Shown: positions 9,087-18,043 of the stretch, piece by piece
Position numbering within the stretch: the first letter of the stretch is position 1
Layout of the letters: each line of letters begins with the position of its first letter
NCBI GenBank assembly: GCA_009841635.1
Contig: VXLJ01000003.1
Location: forward strand, 62,001-126,000
DNA length: 64,000 nucleotides
Reading direction: 5' to 3'
Origin: Gammaproteobacteria bacterium
GTDB taxonomy: Bacteria > Pseudomonadota > Gammaproteobacteria > Pseudomonadales > Azotimanducaceae
Position numbers and translations under genes: made by a program
The notes under the pieces: model-generated
Told to the model about the DNA's origin: nothing
Database searches by the model: none
What the model saw: the letters and a program-made list of their open reading frames with translations, nothing else

Positions 9087-11273
9087 TTAAAGGTCCAAAG
9101 TTAGGTTTTCGATTTCCTGCTCAAACACAACGTTCGAATCGTGATCCACTATTTGCAGGATGAGATCGTTTTCGGCGAAAACCGGTATGCGAGAACCCCA
9201 CGTTCGCTTCGTCGGATCGCCGTGTGCGGTGGTAAGTGGTTGAAGCCCTTCGCGATGGAGTTCAACACCCGAGGGCAAGTGAACCAACTTCAGCCTGAAT
9301 TCTGTTTTGCGAACTGACAAAGTCAAAGGCGGCTTTGCCACGATCGCCGTTTTTTGCAAGGACCAAAGGCCGTCCTCACTCACGTAACCTGTGACGACCA
9401 AGCCATAGCCTTCAAGTACCTCAAAATCCCTCGCCGTGTACGAAGGTGGTTTTGAAGCAGAGACGAGCGGCCCAAAGCTGCCTACGAAGTAATCTTGTGC
9501 CTTCCCGTAGCTGTATTGACTTGTGAACGTCTCAAGACAATAGGCCATGACGTCATAAACCCTGCTTATCGCTAGACCTGCTTGACCAACAGGTTGTCGC
9601 TTTAGCATGCGCCAACCACCTTCGACGCCGATGGAACCATCGTCGTGCGGGAAACTGGGGTCGGGGTTGGCAGATTCCGCACCACAAGCAGGTGCGTGTC
9701 TTAACGAGAAGTTGTGACCTAATTCGTGAGCAATCGTGTTTTCTGAACACACCTCATCAATTTCACCGGTTACGCCTGCATTTCCGGGGACGTGTGCCAA
9801 ACCGCAAACTTCAACCTCGTCTAAATGCTTGAAAATTCCGTGATAAAACTCATTCCACTCACCTTCCGCTAACCAGAGCTCCCAAATCCGCTGAAGTGAC
9901 TCTAGCGGATCGAAATTTGCGTCGTTGGTCATGTCAAGTGGATCGCCTACCGTGACATTGTGAGGTCCGATCGGCAACAGTTCATAAATGGTTTCTATAT
10001 ACACCTCAACGTTGCTTAGATCGGGACCGCCGTGACTCGCCTCGATTGGAATCAAGGTTATGTTCAATTCCGGTAGCTCAACCAAAGGCAACATCGCGAC
10101 GTCGAATTCAATGACATTCAAGCCCTCGTCGCGCTGCGGGATTTCATCCTCAGGATCGATATGGATTTGTAGTAAACCCAAATCAGTCAACGAGGTTGCG
10201 TTTACATCAAAAACAACACGCCGAATGTAATTGGGTCGCGTGCCAGAGATATTAGGCGCTAAGTTGCTCGTACTTACCAGCTCGATCGCCGCGCTATCGA
10301 CCTGATTCATTGACGATAAATCAAAAGCAAGCTCGCTTACTTGTTCGGATTCGTACTCTAACGTCACGAATAAGCGGCGATTCGAACCGACGCGAAGCAA
10401 TCGTTCTTCGAAATAGGATACCTGGCCGACCGTAGCCTCCCAACTATCTTCGATAAGTGCAAACTCCACCTGAGCCAATAGAGGGCCTTGGTGGAACTTT
10501 GCAAGAATCGGCGTGAAATCTTCGACCGTACATGTGACCAGCCATTCCACACGTTGCGTAGCACTACCAATCGTTATCGACAACGCAATTTCATGAACGC
10601 CAACTGAATTGCATAGATAACGCAAATCATGTTCAACGTCCGTTCCCGCGGCGACACTGCCGGTGCCGTTAGTGAGCTGCAACCCGTCTGCAATAGACGT
10701 GACTTCGTACATCAACTCAATCAACTCATCGCCAGTCGTTTGAAAACGCCAGACCAGCGTCGTTAGCGCTACGTCGTTGTTTGCGACGCGTTCATCCGCA
10801 AGGGGCATGAACGAGACGGTCTCTTCAGTGCAAGTGATGGACCAAGTCACTGACTCGGAGGCAGCGCCAACCGCCAGCGTCAGCTGCGCTTCTGTTGTCC
10901 CGCCGGCTGTGCAACTAAATGTGATATTCGTAGTAATCGACGTCCCTGGTACCACGCTGCCAGAGCCGCCCGATATTTGCACGCCAGAAGTCGATGATGA
11001 GACGGCGTAGCTCGCTGAACCAGCATCGCTTGACGAAGCTGAGAAAGACCAAGTGATGGTAGCCTCCGCTAACCCGCCTACTGACGCGGACGATTCAGCC
11101 GGACCTGAAGAAACGACAATCGTATAGGTGATCGTTGGCGGAGGCGCAGGAGGGGGAGGGCTTCGTGCCGGCTCGTTCGATCCACCGCCACCACCGCCAC
11201 AACTCACGAGCGCGAATCCTGCGATTAGCGTGGCAAGCGGCAGAAACCATCTAGCAATCGTGTTTAGCAGCAC
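9087..11273 (-). CDS. Lipoprotein metzincin protease with two Ig-like repeats
   Basis: This is a predicted lipid-anchored metalloprotease of 728 residues. The N-terminus is a lipoprotein signal with lipobox Cys25 (LVSCGG), then a Gly run and a Pro-rich linker. Two Ig-like repeats of about 100 residues follow, each ending in a paired-Cys pattern (YLC...VTC type). The catalytic zinc motif HELGHNFSLRH begins at His516, with the following APACG and a likely Met-turn in YDVMAYC. The motif resembles M66 (StcE-like) and related metzincins; I cannot fix the family. The start is GTG, preceded by AGGAG. It is paralogous to the larger gene upstream (11725-16005), with selW lying between them. Confidence 0.8.
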   Translation of the reverse strand: MLLNTIARWFLPLATLIAGFALVSCGGGGGGSNEPARSPPPPAPPPTITYTIVVSSGPAESSASVGGLAEATITWSFSASSSDAGSASYAVSSSTSGVQISGGSGSVVPGTSITTNITFSCTAGGTTEAQLTLAVGAASESVTWSITCTEETVSFMPLADERVANNDVALTTLVWRFQTTGDELIELMYEVTSIADGLQLTNGTGSVAAGTDVEHDLRYLCNSVGVHEIALSITIGSATQRVEWLVTCTVEDFTPILAKFHQGPLLAQVEFALIEDSWEATVGQVSYFEERLLRVGSNRRLFVTLEYESEQVSELAFDLSSMNQVDSAAIELVSTSNLAPNISGTRPNYIRRVVFDVNATSLTDLGLLQIHIDPEDEIPQRDEGLNVIEFDVAMLPLVELPELNITLIPIEASHGGPDLSNVEVYIETIYELLPIGPHNVTVGDPLDMTNDANFDPLESLQRIWELWLAEGEWNEFYHGIFKHLDEVEVCGLAHVPGNAGVTGEIDEVCSENTIAHELGHNFSLRHAPACGAESANPDPSFPHDDGSIGVEGGWRMLKRQPVGQAGLAISRVYDVMAYCLETFTSQYSYGKAQDYFVGSFGPLVSASKPPSYTARDFEVLEGYGLVVTGYVSEDGLWSLQKTAIVAKPPLTLSVRKTEFRLKLVHLPSGVELHREGLQPLTTAHGDPTKRTWGSRIPVFAENDLILQIVDHDSNVVFEQEIENLTLDL

Positions 11274-11352
11274 GCGCTCCTGTTGTGTTTACATTGATTA
11301 GACCACGGGCGTCCGTAATGGGCGTACGGCTTGAAATTCCGGTTAAGCGCGG

Positions 11353-11574
11353 CTATTGGGTCGCTAATTCCCCGACTAGTGCGTCTTCGTCTGGAAATTC
11401 GCCGGTTTCGAATTTGGAATACACGAGGCGATCGTCTATTCGCACGTCGAAAATGCCGCCGGATCCTTCAATTAATTCGGTGCTTGCGCCGAGGTTTGAT
11501 TCAAGTTTGGCAGCCAAACTGGCCGCTACTGATTTATAGCCTCAGGACCCGCAGTATTTGATTGAGATATGCAT
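11353..11574 (-). CDS. selW: SelW/Rdx-family selenoprotein, in-frame UGA read as selenocysteine
   Basis: A 73-residue Rdx/SelW-family protein is encoded if the TGA at 11544-11542 (codon 11) is read as selenocysteine. The N-terminus is MHISIKYCGSUGYKS, placing U exactly in the CxxU redox motif of SelW (mammalian form YCGAUGYKS). Downstream, GSGGIFDVRIDDRLVYSK and TGEFPDE match the family's conserved second half. The ATG at 11574 follows AGGG at a 7-base spacing, and the stop is TAG at 11355-11353. A 6-bp stem-loop begins 15 bases after the UGA, as expected for a bacterial SECIS. A conventional gene caller would break this gene. SelW proteins are thiol-redox proteins with no settled bacterial role. 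No selA/B/C/D is in the window. Confidence 0.88.
11510..11526 (-). promoter_or_regulatory. Candidate bacterial SECIS stem-loop of selW
   Basis: On the minus strand, GCGGCC pairs with GGCUGC around an AGUUU loop (six pairs, one G-U). The stem starts 16 bases and the loop 22 bases after the UGA, and the loop has G at its second position followed by U. These features agree with the bacterial SECIS consensus for spacing and apical G. A competing 7-bp hairpin (AGUUUGG/CCAAACU, loop CUG) overlaps it, so the active fold is not certain. Confidence 0.65.
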
Positions 11575-11724
11575 AGGGTTGCCCTGCGAATTTGCATTAA
11601 TGATACTGTCCAATCAACCGGATGGTTTAGCTGCAATCGCAACAGCTTGGCAAAGCACGACTTATTTAGTGATCAAGTTAACGTAGTTCCATTCACTAAC
11701 GCTAATTGCTATTCCGCGCCAAAC

Positions 11725-14700
11725 CTAACGATCTTTTGCGCTTGCGTCGAAATCGTAAACCAGTAACTGTTGACCGCTCTTGTCAACGATTTCAAACTGA
11801 ATGCCGCCTACGTCGAAGAACGGAATCCGCACACCCCAAGAGGCTTGCTCAACCTTGCCATGAGCGATTAGCACGTGGATTCCTTCTTCGTGAAGCAACG
11901 TACCGCTTGGCACATGCTCGACGCGCAGCCTAAACTCGTCTGCTTTCGGATAAAAGCGATAGGGTTCCATTTGAACGATAAACGCTTTGCGAACTTCCCA
12001 CCCTTTTGCAGATGACTTGCTGCCGGTTACAACGACGCTCTGATCACGCACGCGTTCAAAAGCTGCAGGCGCGTTGTTGCGATCGCTCAAGGACGCCCGA
12101 ACACCAAAGCGCTCAACGATATTCGCTAAAGCCTTTCCGTAGCTGTATTGGCTGGTAAAGGTATCGGGACAGTACGACATGACATCGTAATACCTATGTT
12201 CGAGTTGCTCATATATAGGGGGTGCCGCACCGTCAATGAATACCTCTTGACGCATCAACCAGCCTGTTTCCACACCAATGCTGCCGTCAAAGTAGGGGTA
12301 TGCGAAATCAAAAATGGTTTGCTCAGCACCACAAGCCGGAGCATGATCCAAGTCGAAGTTATGCCCAACCTCATGTGCAACAACATCGGGGGAACAAGCC
12401 ACGTCCGGGTCAACCGCAATGCTCACGTATGAATTGACAAAGGCAATCCCGCAAAGCCCGCTTTCAAAATCAGGTTCTGGCATGACAACGCCATGAAAAA
12501 TCGAAGCTGCACCTCCCCTTGAAAGGAATGCTTCGTACAGTTGGTCTAAAAAGAACACACCGGTGTCGGCAGACCAAGTCTGGTTCCGAAGATCAAGCTC
12601 ATTGCCAATCCTCGGCCTGAATGAGTGTACAGGCAAATATTCGTAGATTGGATCCGAAATACGCTCATGATTACTCAAATCCGGCACGCCATCGCGAGAG
12701 CGAATCGGTACTAGCGTGAATATGAAGGGTCTTACATTTAATGAATTCTGCCCGTCGAGCGAGTACGCAAGCTCGTTATTGGTTTCGTCCAACTCAACAT
12801 AAAGTGCATTGGGATCAATCGATATCTGCAACTCCCCAAAAGCAACCAAGTCATCTGCATCGACATTGAAAAGGAAAGTCGAAGCGAAACGCTTCTCGCC
12901 GCCATTTAGTTGTTGAGTTTGCACCTCCCCGACTGGATTGGCAGCTGCGTTTAGACGCGTCGAACGAAAGCGCACCTGCATTGGTAGTGGCACCCTTTCG
13001 TCGTGCTCAGCATGCAATTGCACGTACAGCTGCCTACCTAGTAGAAAGCGCATGGGATCGGGCGAGCTCGTTTCTATCTGAGGTCGCACGGTGGCATGCC
13101 ACTCGCCTTGATCGGCGGTGAAATCAATCGTCGCGATTTCAGGGCCTTGGAATAAGGTCGCGGTAAAACTTGTCAGGTCTTCGCCGGCGCAGTCAATCCG
13201 CCAGGACACAACACGCGAAAGACCTGCCGCTTCGATTTGCAGTCCCACATCGACGCTTCTTCGAGCGTTGCACCTATATCGCAATGCGGTTGTAATAGGC
13301 TCACCATTGAGCGCGGTGCCTTCGCTATTTTGAAGCTGGACACCAGATGTCGTTGTACTTACCTCAAAATCTGCCAACTCGTTGCTAATGCTGGAGCGAA
13401 ATTCCCAAATCAGCTCGCCAAACGCGGAATCGCCAACAGGGACTACAACGCGACTAGGTTGCGAAACGATTACGATGGCTTCATCCTTGCATGTGACCTC
13501 CCAAGTTGCCTGGCTTGAAACTTCACCAGCTTCGACCTGCAAATCCACGACAACAGTCTGAATGGTTCGGCAGGCGTAGCTCATCGAAGTGACGACAGTC
13601 TCACCCGCAAGGACTGTACCTTCTGCATTGTCCAGCTGAACGCGTGCATTCGATGTATGCACACGGTAAGGTACGCGTTCGCCTGCAAGGGTCGAACTGA
13701 ATGACCAAAGAAGTTCAGAACTAGCAGTACTGCCTAAGCGGATCTGTTGCGATACTGGTCGCGACACGATTTGAAGCGTTTGCTCTTTGCATTGAACTCG
13801 CCACGAGATTTCGCGGCGGGCGTTGCCAGCCTCGATGAGCACGGTAGCTTGCACAACCTCGGCCACTCGACATGCGTAGGTCAGCGTGGTCGTGAGCGTC
13901 ATGCTTGCTGCAACTAATCCCTCGGGTGGATCCACCTGAAGATTCGCATTCGATGACGACACCGAGAACATAAACTCACGCGATTGGGTCGCAGTTGTTT
14001 GCACCTGCCAACGAAACGGTGCCGTTGCCACGGCGCCTTTGGAGACAACCGTCGAATCAGGCAAGGTCACGAATTCGATCTGCTCCTGGGTGCACTCCAC
14101 AGGCCACGCTAGGACCTCCTCAGCACTGCCCGAACTGATCGTGATTTCGATTGAACGTTGCTCTTGCTTACTGCACAGGTACGTCAGCGATGTGGTTACG
14201 CCATTTCCGGGCATAACGTGCCCATTCGGTGCCTCAATCTTCAAATCTAGTGTCGGTGAGGATATCGAGAATGCAAATTCGCGATCTTGCTTGCCGGTGG
14301 TCCTGACTAGCCAACGAAAATCCATGGCGGCACTAGAGCCAATCGATACGGATGCCTGCGCAGGTGGCTCTTGAATGGCCACCGTCTCGCGCGTACAGGT
14401 GAATAGCCATCCCGCACTTTGGCGCGCACTCCCAATGGCGATCTTGATGTCGATGAATTGGCTGCCAATCTCCTCGCATACATGTTCGAGCCGAACAGTG
14501 ATTGCACTACCTGGCGTCACGACGCCAAGTGAGTTGGTTAGTTGGACATCGGTTTCATCGACGCTTATTTCATAGTCAAAACTCGAACGCGAACCGGTTG
14601 TCGTTAGCGTCCACGTTAGATCTAATGCTGCGACGTCACCTAACGAAACAAATGTATCGCCAGGAATCGGTTCCACGGTGACGGTTTCACGTGAGCACTC

Positions 14701-16005
14701 AATTTGCCAAATAGCATTTGCGAGCGCGCTACCCACGGTAATGGCGATATCGATACGAAGCTCGCCAGGCCGCACACAGGCGTACATAAAGCCAACGCTT
14801 ACAGGTTCATTCGGCTGTGCCGTACCCTGACCGCCCATCACATCAATCGCGGCACCAGTCACCATTGTCGTGTAGTCAAATGAGGTTCTGCTGCCAGTCG
14901 TTGCGAACTGCCACACCAACTCTAAGGACACGCTCTCGCCTATTGAGATGAACGAAGCTTGCGGAAGCACATCTATTGCGATGACTTCACTAGAGCACTC
15001 AATTCGCCATGTGCTTTCGTGCGTCGCGCTTCCGACCTCAATCGTGATCACAATCTCAAAGTCAGCGGCGGTCACGCACTCGAATGCCAAATCGTGTTCT
15101 ACACGCGAATCGGCAAGGACGGTACCTGTTGCCATTTCGATTTCGACGTTTTGTTCCGACGCGGCGAGTGAAAAGTCCAAACTGCGTGGCTCGGTCCACG
15201 TGGACTCAAAGTGCCAGGCAAACGTCGTTTCGGCGCGCTCTCCGACCGATAGCGTAAAGGCTTCTGGTTCTTGTTCGATCGAAATGGTTTCCTCACTACA
15301 AAAAATGGCCCAACTGGTCGTTTGCGATGCGGAACCTACGGCAATCGTCAGTTCATGTGCCACTTCGCCTGCCACCGCACACGTATAGCTCAATTCGATA
15401 GCAATGGATGTCGTCGGCAACGCTTCGCCAGACGCAGGGCTAATCGTCAGTACTTCAACGCTACTTGATACGGTGTAAGGCAGCTCTTGAGGATCCTCGC
15501 CTTCACTGACATAACGCCAAATTACCTCAGTAACTGCATCGTGGCCATACGAAGCAACCGATGGTTCAAGCGGTTCTATGGTTATTACCTGACCGGTGCA
15601 ATTGATCCGCCAGGTCGCAGTCGCTGAACCCGTCGCGACCGTGATCGTGATTTGCGCTTCAACGACCTCGATAGTCGTGCATTCGTAGCTCAACTCAATG
15701 TTGACATTCGTATTGGGCAGTGCCGAACCAGAGGCAGGCGTAATTTCCACAGCTTCTATCGACGAGCTGACGGCATAGTTGGTTGAAACTGGATTAGCTG
15801 CAGTCGAGGAGTATTGCCAGGTCATTGAAGCCGTAGCAGCTTGCGGTATGCGAGCAGCAGACTCACCAGCATCCGATGAAATTTGCACGGTGTAGACAAC
15901 GGGTGGTGGTGGTGCAGGTGGATCCGCGCTGTCGCCACCACCACCACCGCAACCTGCGAAAAACGCGATAGCAAAAAGCGCACACCACCGCAGCAGCAAC
16001 CACAT
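11725..16005 (-). CDS. Large lipoprotein metzincin protease with nine Ig-like repeats
   Basis: This is a lipid-anchored metalloprotease paralogous to the 9087-11273 product. From the ATG at 16005 there is a signal peptide ending in a lipobox Cys (FFAGCGG), a Gly run and a Pro-rich linker. Nine consecutive Ig-like repeats of about 100 residues follow. Each has a YxC...WxxxC-type cysteine pair and ends in a (S/T)xE boundary, followed by a spacer and the catalytic region. The zinc motif HEVGHNFDLDH lies about residue 1211, followed by APACG and a Met-turn in YDVMSYC. The frame is open 21 codons further up (16068), but those residues do not fit a signal peptide. The paralogue has two repeats instead of nine. 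Confidence 0.8.
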   Translation of the reverse strand: MWLLLRWCALFAIAFFAGCGGGGGDSADPPAPPPPVVYTVQISSDAGESAARIPQAATASMTWQYSSTAANPVSTNYAVSSSIEAVEITPASGSALPNTNVNIELSYECTTIEVVEAQITITVATGSATATWRINCTGQVITIEPLEPSVASYGHDAVTEVIWRYVSEGEDPQELPYTVSSSVEVLTISPASGEALPTTSIAIELSYTCAVAGEVAHELTIAVGSASQTTSWAIFCSEETISIEQEPEAFTLSVGERAETTFAWHFESTWTEPRSLDFSLAASEQNVEIEMATGTVLADSRVEHDLAFECVTAADFEIVITIEVGSATHESTWRIECSSEVIAIDVLPQASFISIGESVSLELVWQFATTGSRTSFDYTTMVTGAAIDVMGGQGTAQPNEPVSVGFMYACVRPGELRIDIAITVGSALANAIWQIECSRETVTVEPIPGDTFVSLGDVAALDLTWTLTTTGSRSSFDYEISVDETDVQLTNSLGVVTPGSAITVRLEHVCEEIGSQFIDIKIAIGSARQSAGWLFTCTRETVAIQEPPAQASVSIGSSAAMDFRWLVRTTGKQDREFAFSISSPTLDLKIEAPNGHVMPGNGVTTSLTYLCSKQEQRSIEITISSGSAEEVLAWPVECTQEQIEFVTLPDSTVVSKGAVATAPFRWQVQTTATQSREFMFSVSSSNANLQVDPPEGLVAASMTLTTTLTYACRVAEVVQATVLIEAGNARREISWRVQCKEQTLQIVSRPVSQQIRLGSTASSELLWSFSSTLAGERVPYRVHTSNARVQLDNAEGTVLAGETVVTSMSYACRTIQTVVVDLQVEAGEVSSQATWEVTCKDEAIVIVSQPSRVVVPVGDSAFGELIWEFRSSISNELADFEVSTTTSGVQLQNSEGTALNGEPITTALRYRCNARRSVDVGLQIEAAGLSRVVSWRIDCAGEDLTSFTATLFQGPEIATIDFTADQGEWHATVRPQIETSSPDPMRFLLGRQLYVQLHAEHDERVPLPMQVRFRSTRLNAAANPVGEVQTQQLNGGEKRFASTFLFNVDADDLVAFGELQISIDPNALYVELDETNNELAYSLDGQNSLNVRPFIFTLVPIRSRDGVPDLSNHERISDPIYEYLPVHSFRPRIGNELDLRNQTWSADTGVFFLDQLYEAFLSRGGAASIFHGVVMPEPDFESGLCGIAFVNSYVSIAVDPDVACSPDVVAHEVGHNFDLDHAPACGAEQTIFDFAYPYFDGSIGVETGWLMRQEVFIDGAAPPIYEQLEHRYYDVMSYCPDTFTSQYSYGKALANIVERFGVRASLSDRNNAPAAFERVRDQSVVVTGSKSSAKGWEVRKAFIVQMEPYRFYPKADEFRLRVEHVPSGTLLHEEGIHVLIAHGKVEQASWGVRIPFFDVGGIQFEIVDKSGQQLLVYDFDASAKDR
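13185..15897 (-). repeat. Nine tandem Ig-like domain repeats within the protease gene
   Basis: The protein encoded here consists of nine repeats of about 100 residues. Each begins with a short strand such as TVTVEPIP or AIVIVSQP and contains SIG or SVG, a W(Q/E)F-like strand, GSALP/GTAxP-like turns, and two cysteines about 25 residues apart. The repeats are diverged, so this is an old domain array rather than recent identical duplication. A disulphide per domain would suit a periplasmic or surface-exposed stalk; that is inference. Confidence 0.75.
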
Positions 16006-16112
16006 AGAAGATGGATAGTTCTTCAACCGAAGCCACGCTGTTCGTGACGATTCGTCAAAATAACGCACGATAACTAGACCATCTCCATTTTTCCGCCAAC
16101 GAGCGATTTACA

Positions 16113-17096
16113 GTGACTATTTGTGTGTTCGGCGCTGGTGCCATTGGATGTTGGTTAGCAGCGCGCTTGCAGCGTGCAGGTTTGCGTCCAAGTCTGGTCG
16201 CACGAGGCGACCATTTGCGTGCCCTCCGCACAAGTGGTTTACGCATAACCGAAGACGGTCATACAGAAACGCTGCAGGTCAATGCACGCGGAGTAGAAGA
16301 CGACTTACCGCCACAAGACCTGATTATCGTAACACTAAAAGCACACTCAATAACAAGTGCTTTGGACCATCTAACAAGCCTTTGCCATGACGAGACGGTT
16401 TTGGTGTTTGGCGTGAATGGCATTCCCTGGTGGTTCTTTCATGGTATGGACGGGCCATTTGCCGAACGCACGATAGCAAGCGTAGACCCAGGGAACCAAA
16501 TCTGGGAAGCAATCAAACCACAACGGGCGATTGGTTGTGTGCTCTATCCCGCCGCTGAGCTGCTCGCACCCGGCGAAGTGCAGCATGTTTCAGGCAATCG
16601 CATCAGTTTGGGTGAGCCATCTGGCAAGATGAGCGCACGTGTTGAAGAAGTCATGAATGTGCTCTTATCCGCCGACATAAGGGCGTCCGTACGGCGTGAC
16701 ATCCGCAACGAAATTTGGATCAAACTTTGGGGAAACGTGGCATTCAATCCATTGAGCGTACTCACTGGGGCGACCTTGGATCATCTCGCCACCAATCCTG
16801 GCACTAACGCTATTGCACGACGACTAATGGAGGAAACTCAAACCATTGGTGCCAGCTACGGTGCACGCTTTGGCATGACCATCGACAAACGTTTGCAAGG
16901 CGCGGCGGCCGTAGGACCGCACAAAACGTCGATGCTGCAGGACTACCTCCACGGCAAACCACTTGAATCCAGCGCCATGCTGGATGGCGTGTTGGAACTT
17001 GGTGAACTTGCTCAAATCGAAGCACCTACCATTCGCATGATGCAGGCAATGTTGGCGATGAAGCTTGCGAGCGAACGCCACCCAAACAACAGTTAA
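16113..17096 (+). CDS. panE: 2-Dehydropantoate 2-reductase family protein (PanE/ApbA)
   Basis: Members reduce ketopantoate to pantoate with NADPH in pantothenate and CoA synthesis, although several paralogous families share the fold. The 327-residue product starts (GTG) with the Rossmann motif FGAGAIGCWLAARL. It has the conserved LITLKAH-like VTLKAHS block, the EIWIKLWGNVAFNPLSVL segment with the catalytic Lys, and the C-terminal HKTSMLQDYLHGKPLE signature. The next gene starts 9 bases downstream. PanE is the most likely call, but assignment to another ketopantoate-reductase-like function cannot be excluded from sequence alone. Confidence 0.82.
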   Translation: MTICVFGAGAIGCWLAARLQRAGLRPSLVARGDHLRALRTSGLRITEDGHTETLQVNARGVEDDLPPQDLIIVTLKAHSITSALDHLTSLCHDETVLVFGVNGIPWWFFHGMDGPFAERTIASVDPGNQIWEAIKPQRAIGCVLYPAAELLAPGEVQHVSGNRISLGEPSGKMSARVEEVMNVLLSADIRASVRRDIRNEIWIKLWGNVAFNPLSVLTGATLDHLATNPGTNAIARRLMEETQTIGASYGARFGMTIDKRLQGAAAVGPHKTSMLQDYLHGKPLESSAMLDGVLELGELAQIEAPTIRMMQAMLAMKLASERHPNNS

Positions 17097-17105
17097 GGAG
17101 ACACC

Positions 17106-18041
17106 ATGACGAAAGCGCACTTCGGCGTGACGATCCCGCAAATCAAACGCCCCTGGGCCGCGACAAGAGACTCGGCGCACTTGTTTGAGCAACTTGGCTA
17201 TGACTCGCTCTGGGTCTGCGATCATCTATATGGGCCGCAAGCGAAGCAACTACCCATACTTGAAGCTTGGTCGTTAATCGCCGCGGTTGCGGCGATCACC
17301 GATCGTGTGGAGCTTGGCACGTTAGTGACTCCCGCAGGCATGCGTAACCAAGCGCAGCTAGGCAAGACCATAGCCTCTATCGACAACATTGCCGGTGGGC
17401 GCGTGATTGCAGGTCTTGGCGCAGGCTGGATGCAAAGCGAATTTGAAGACTTTGGCGTGCCGTTTCTAGGCGTGAACGCTAGGTTGAGGCAATTGCGAGA
17501 AACAATCGACTTGCTTGTGCAGATGTGGCGCGACGAAGCGCCAGTGACGTTTCAGGGTGAATTCGTCCAAGCCAATGAAGTCGTGTGCCAGCCACCTCCT
17601 GCTCGCAAAGTGCCGATTTTGATAGGCGGGGCCGGCGAGAAAGTCACACTCAAGCTCGTCGCCGAAAAGGCCGACATGTGGAACAATCTAGCTGGCCACC
17701 AAGACAATCTCGCTCACAAAGTGGACGTGTTGAAGGCTCATTGCGACGTCGTTGGCCGGCATTTCGATGACATCACGATCAGCCAACAGTGCCTCGTGAC
17801 GATTGCTCGCACAGCTGAAGAAGCGGGACCGATGGCCGATAGTGCACAACGCATTTTCGGTGGACACATGGGTAATCCCAAAGGCGAACTAGCCATCACG
17901 GGGACCGCCGAGCAATGTTGCGAAGCGATTCAAAAACACATAAACCTAGGCTGCACTATGTTCGTGATGGAGTTCTTTGGCAAAGATACGCGCGAACCAG
18001 CACAGCAGTTTGCAGAGGAGGTCGTGCCAGAATTCTCCTGA
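17106..18041 (+). CDS. Luciferase-like monooxygenase (LLM) class flavin oxidoreductase
   Basis: This 311-residue protein has the TIM-barrel fold of bacterial-luciferase-like oxidoreductases. Family marks are FGVTIPQ, YDSLWVCDHLYGP, LGTLVTPAGMRNQAQLGKTI, GRVIAGLGAGWMQSEF and VPILIGGAGEKVTLKLVAEKAD. Related proteins use F420 or FMN; the host is presumably a gammaproteobacterium, so FMN is the safer guess, but nothing in the sequence decides this. A strong AGGAG lies 5 bases before the ATG. It forms a two-gene unit with panE; substrate unknown. Confidence 0.85.
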   Translation: MTKAHFGVTIPQIKRPWAATRDSAHLFEQLGYDSLWVCDHLYGPQAKQLPILEAWSLIAAVAAITDRVELGTLVTPAGMRNQAQLGKTIASIDNIAGGRVIAGLGAGWMQSEFEDFGVPFLGVNARLRQLRETIDLLVQMWRDEAPVTFQGEFVQANEVVCQPPPARKVPILIGGAGEKVTLKLVAEKADMWNNLAGHQDNLAHKVDVLKAHCDVVGRHFDDITISQQCLVTIARTAEEAGPMADSAQRIFGGHMGNPKGELAITGTAEQCCEAIQKHINLGCTMFVMEFFGKDTREPAQQFAEEVVPEFS

Positions 18042-18043
18042 AT

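Noticed and set aside
11285..11561. Open frames of 76-84 codons on the plus strand in the gap between the two metalloprotease genes
   Set aside because: They are antisense to the SelW-type gene, have no recognisable protein family, and the minus-strand reading with Sec explains the conservation pattern.
14948..15388. 146-codon plus-strand frame across the nine-repeat region
   Set aside because: Antisense to the Ig-like repeats; composition is that of a reverse-frame shadow and it has no signal or domain.
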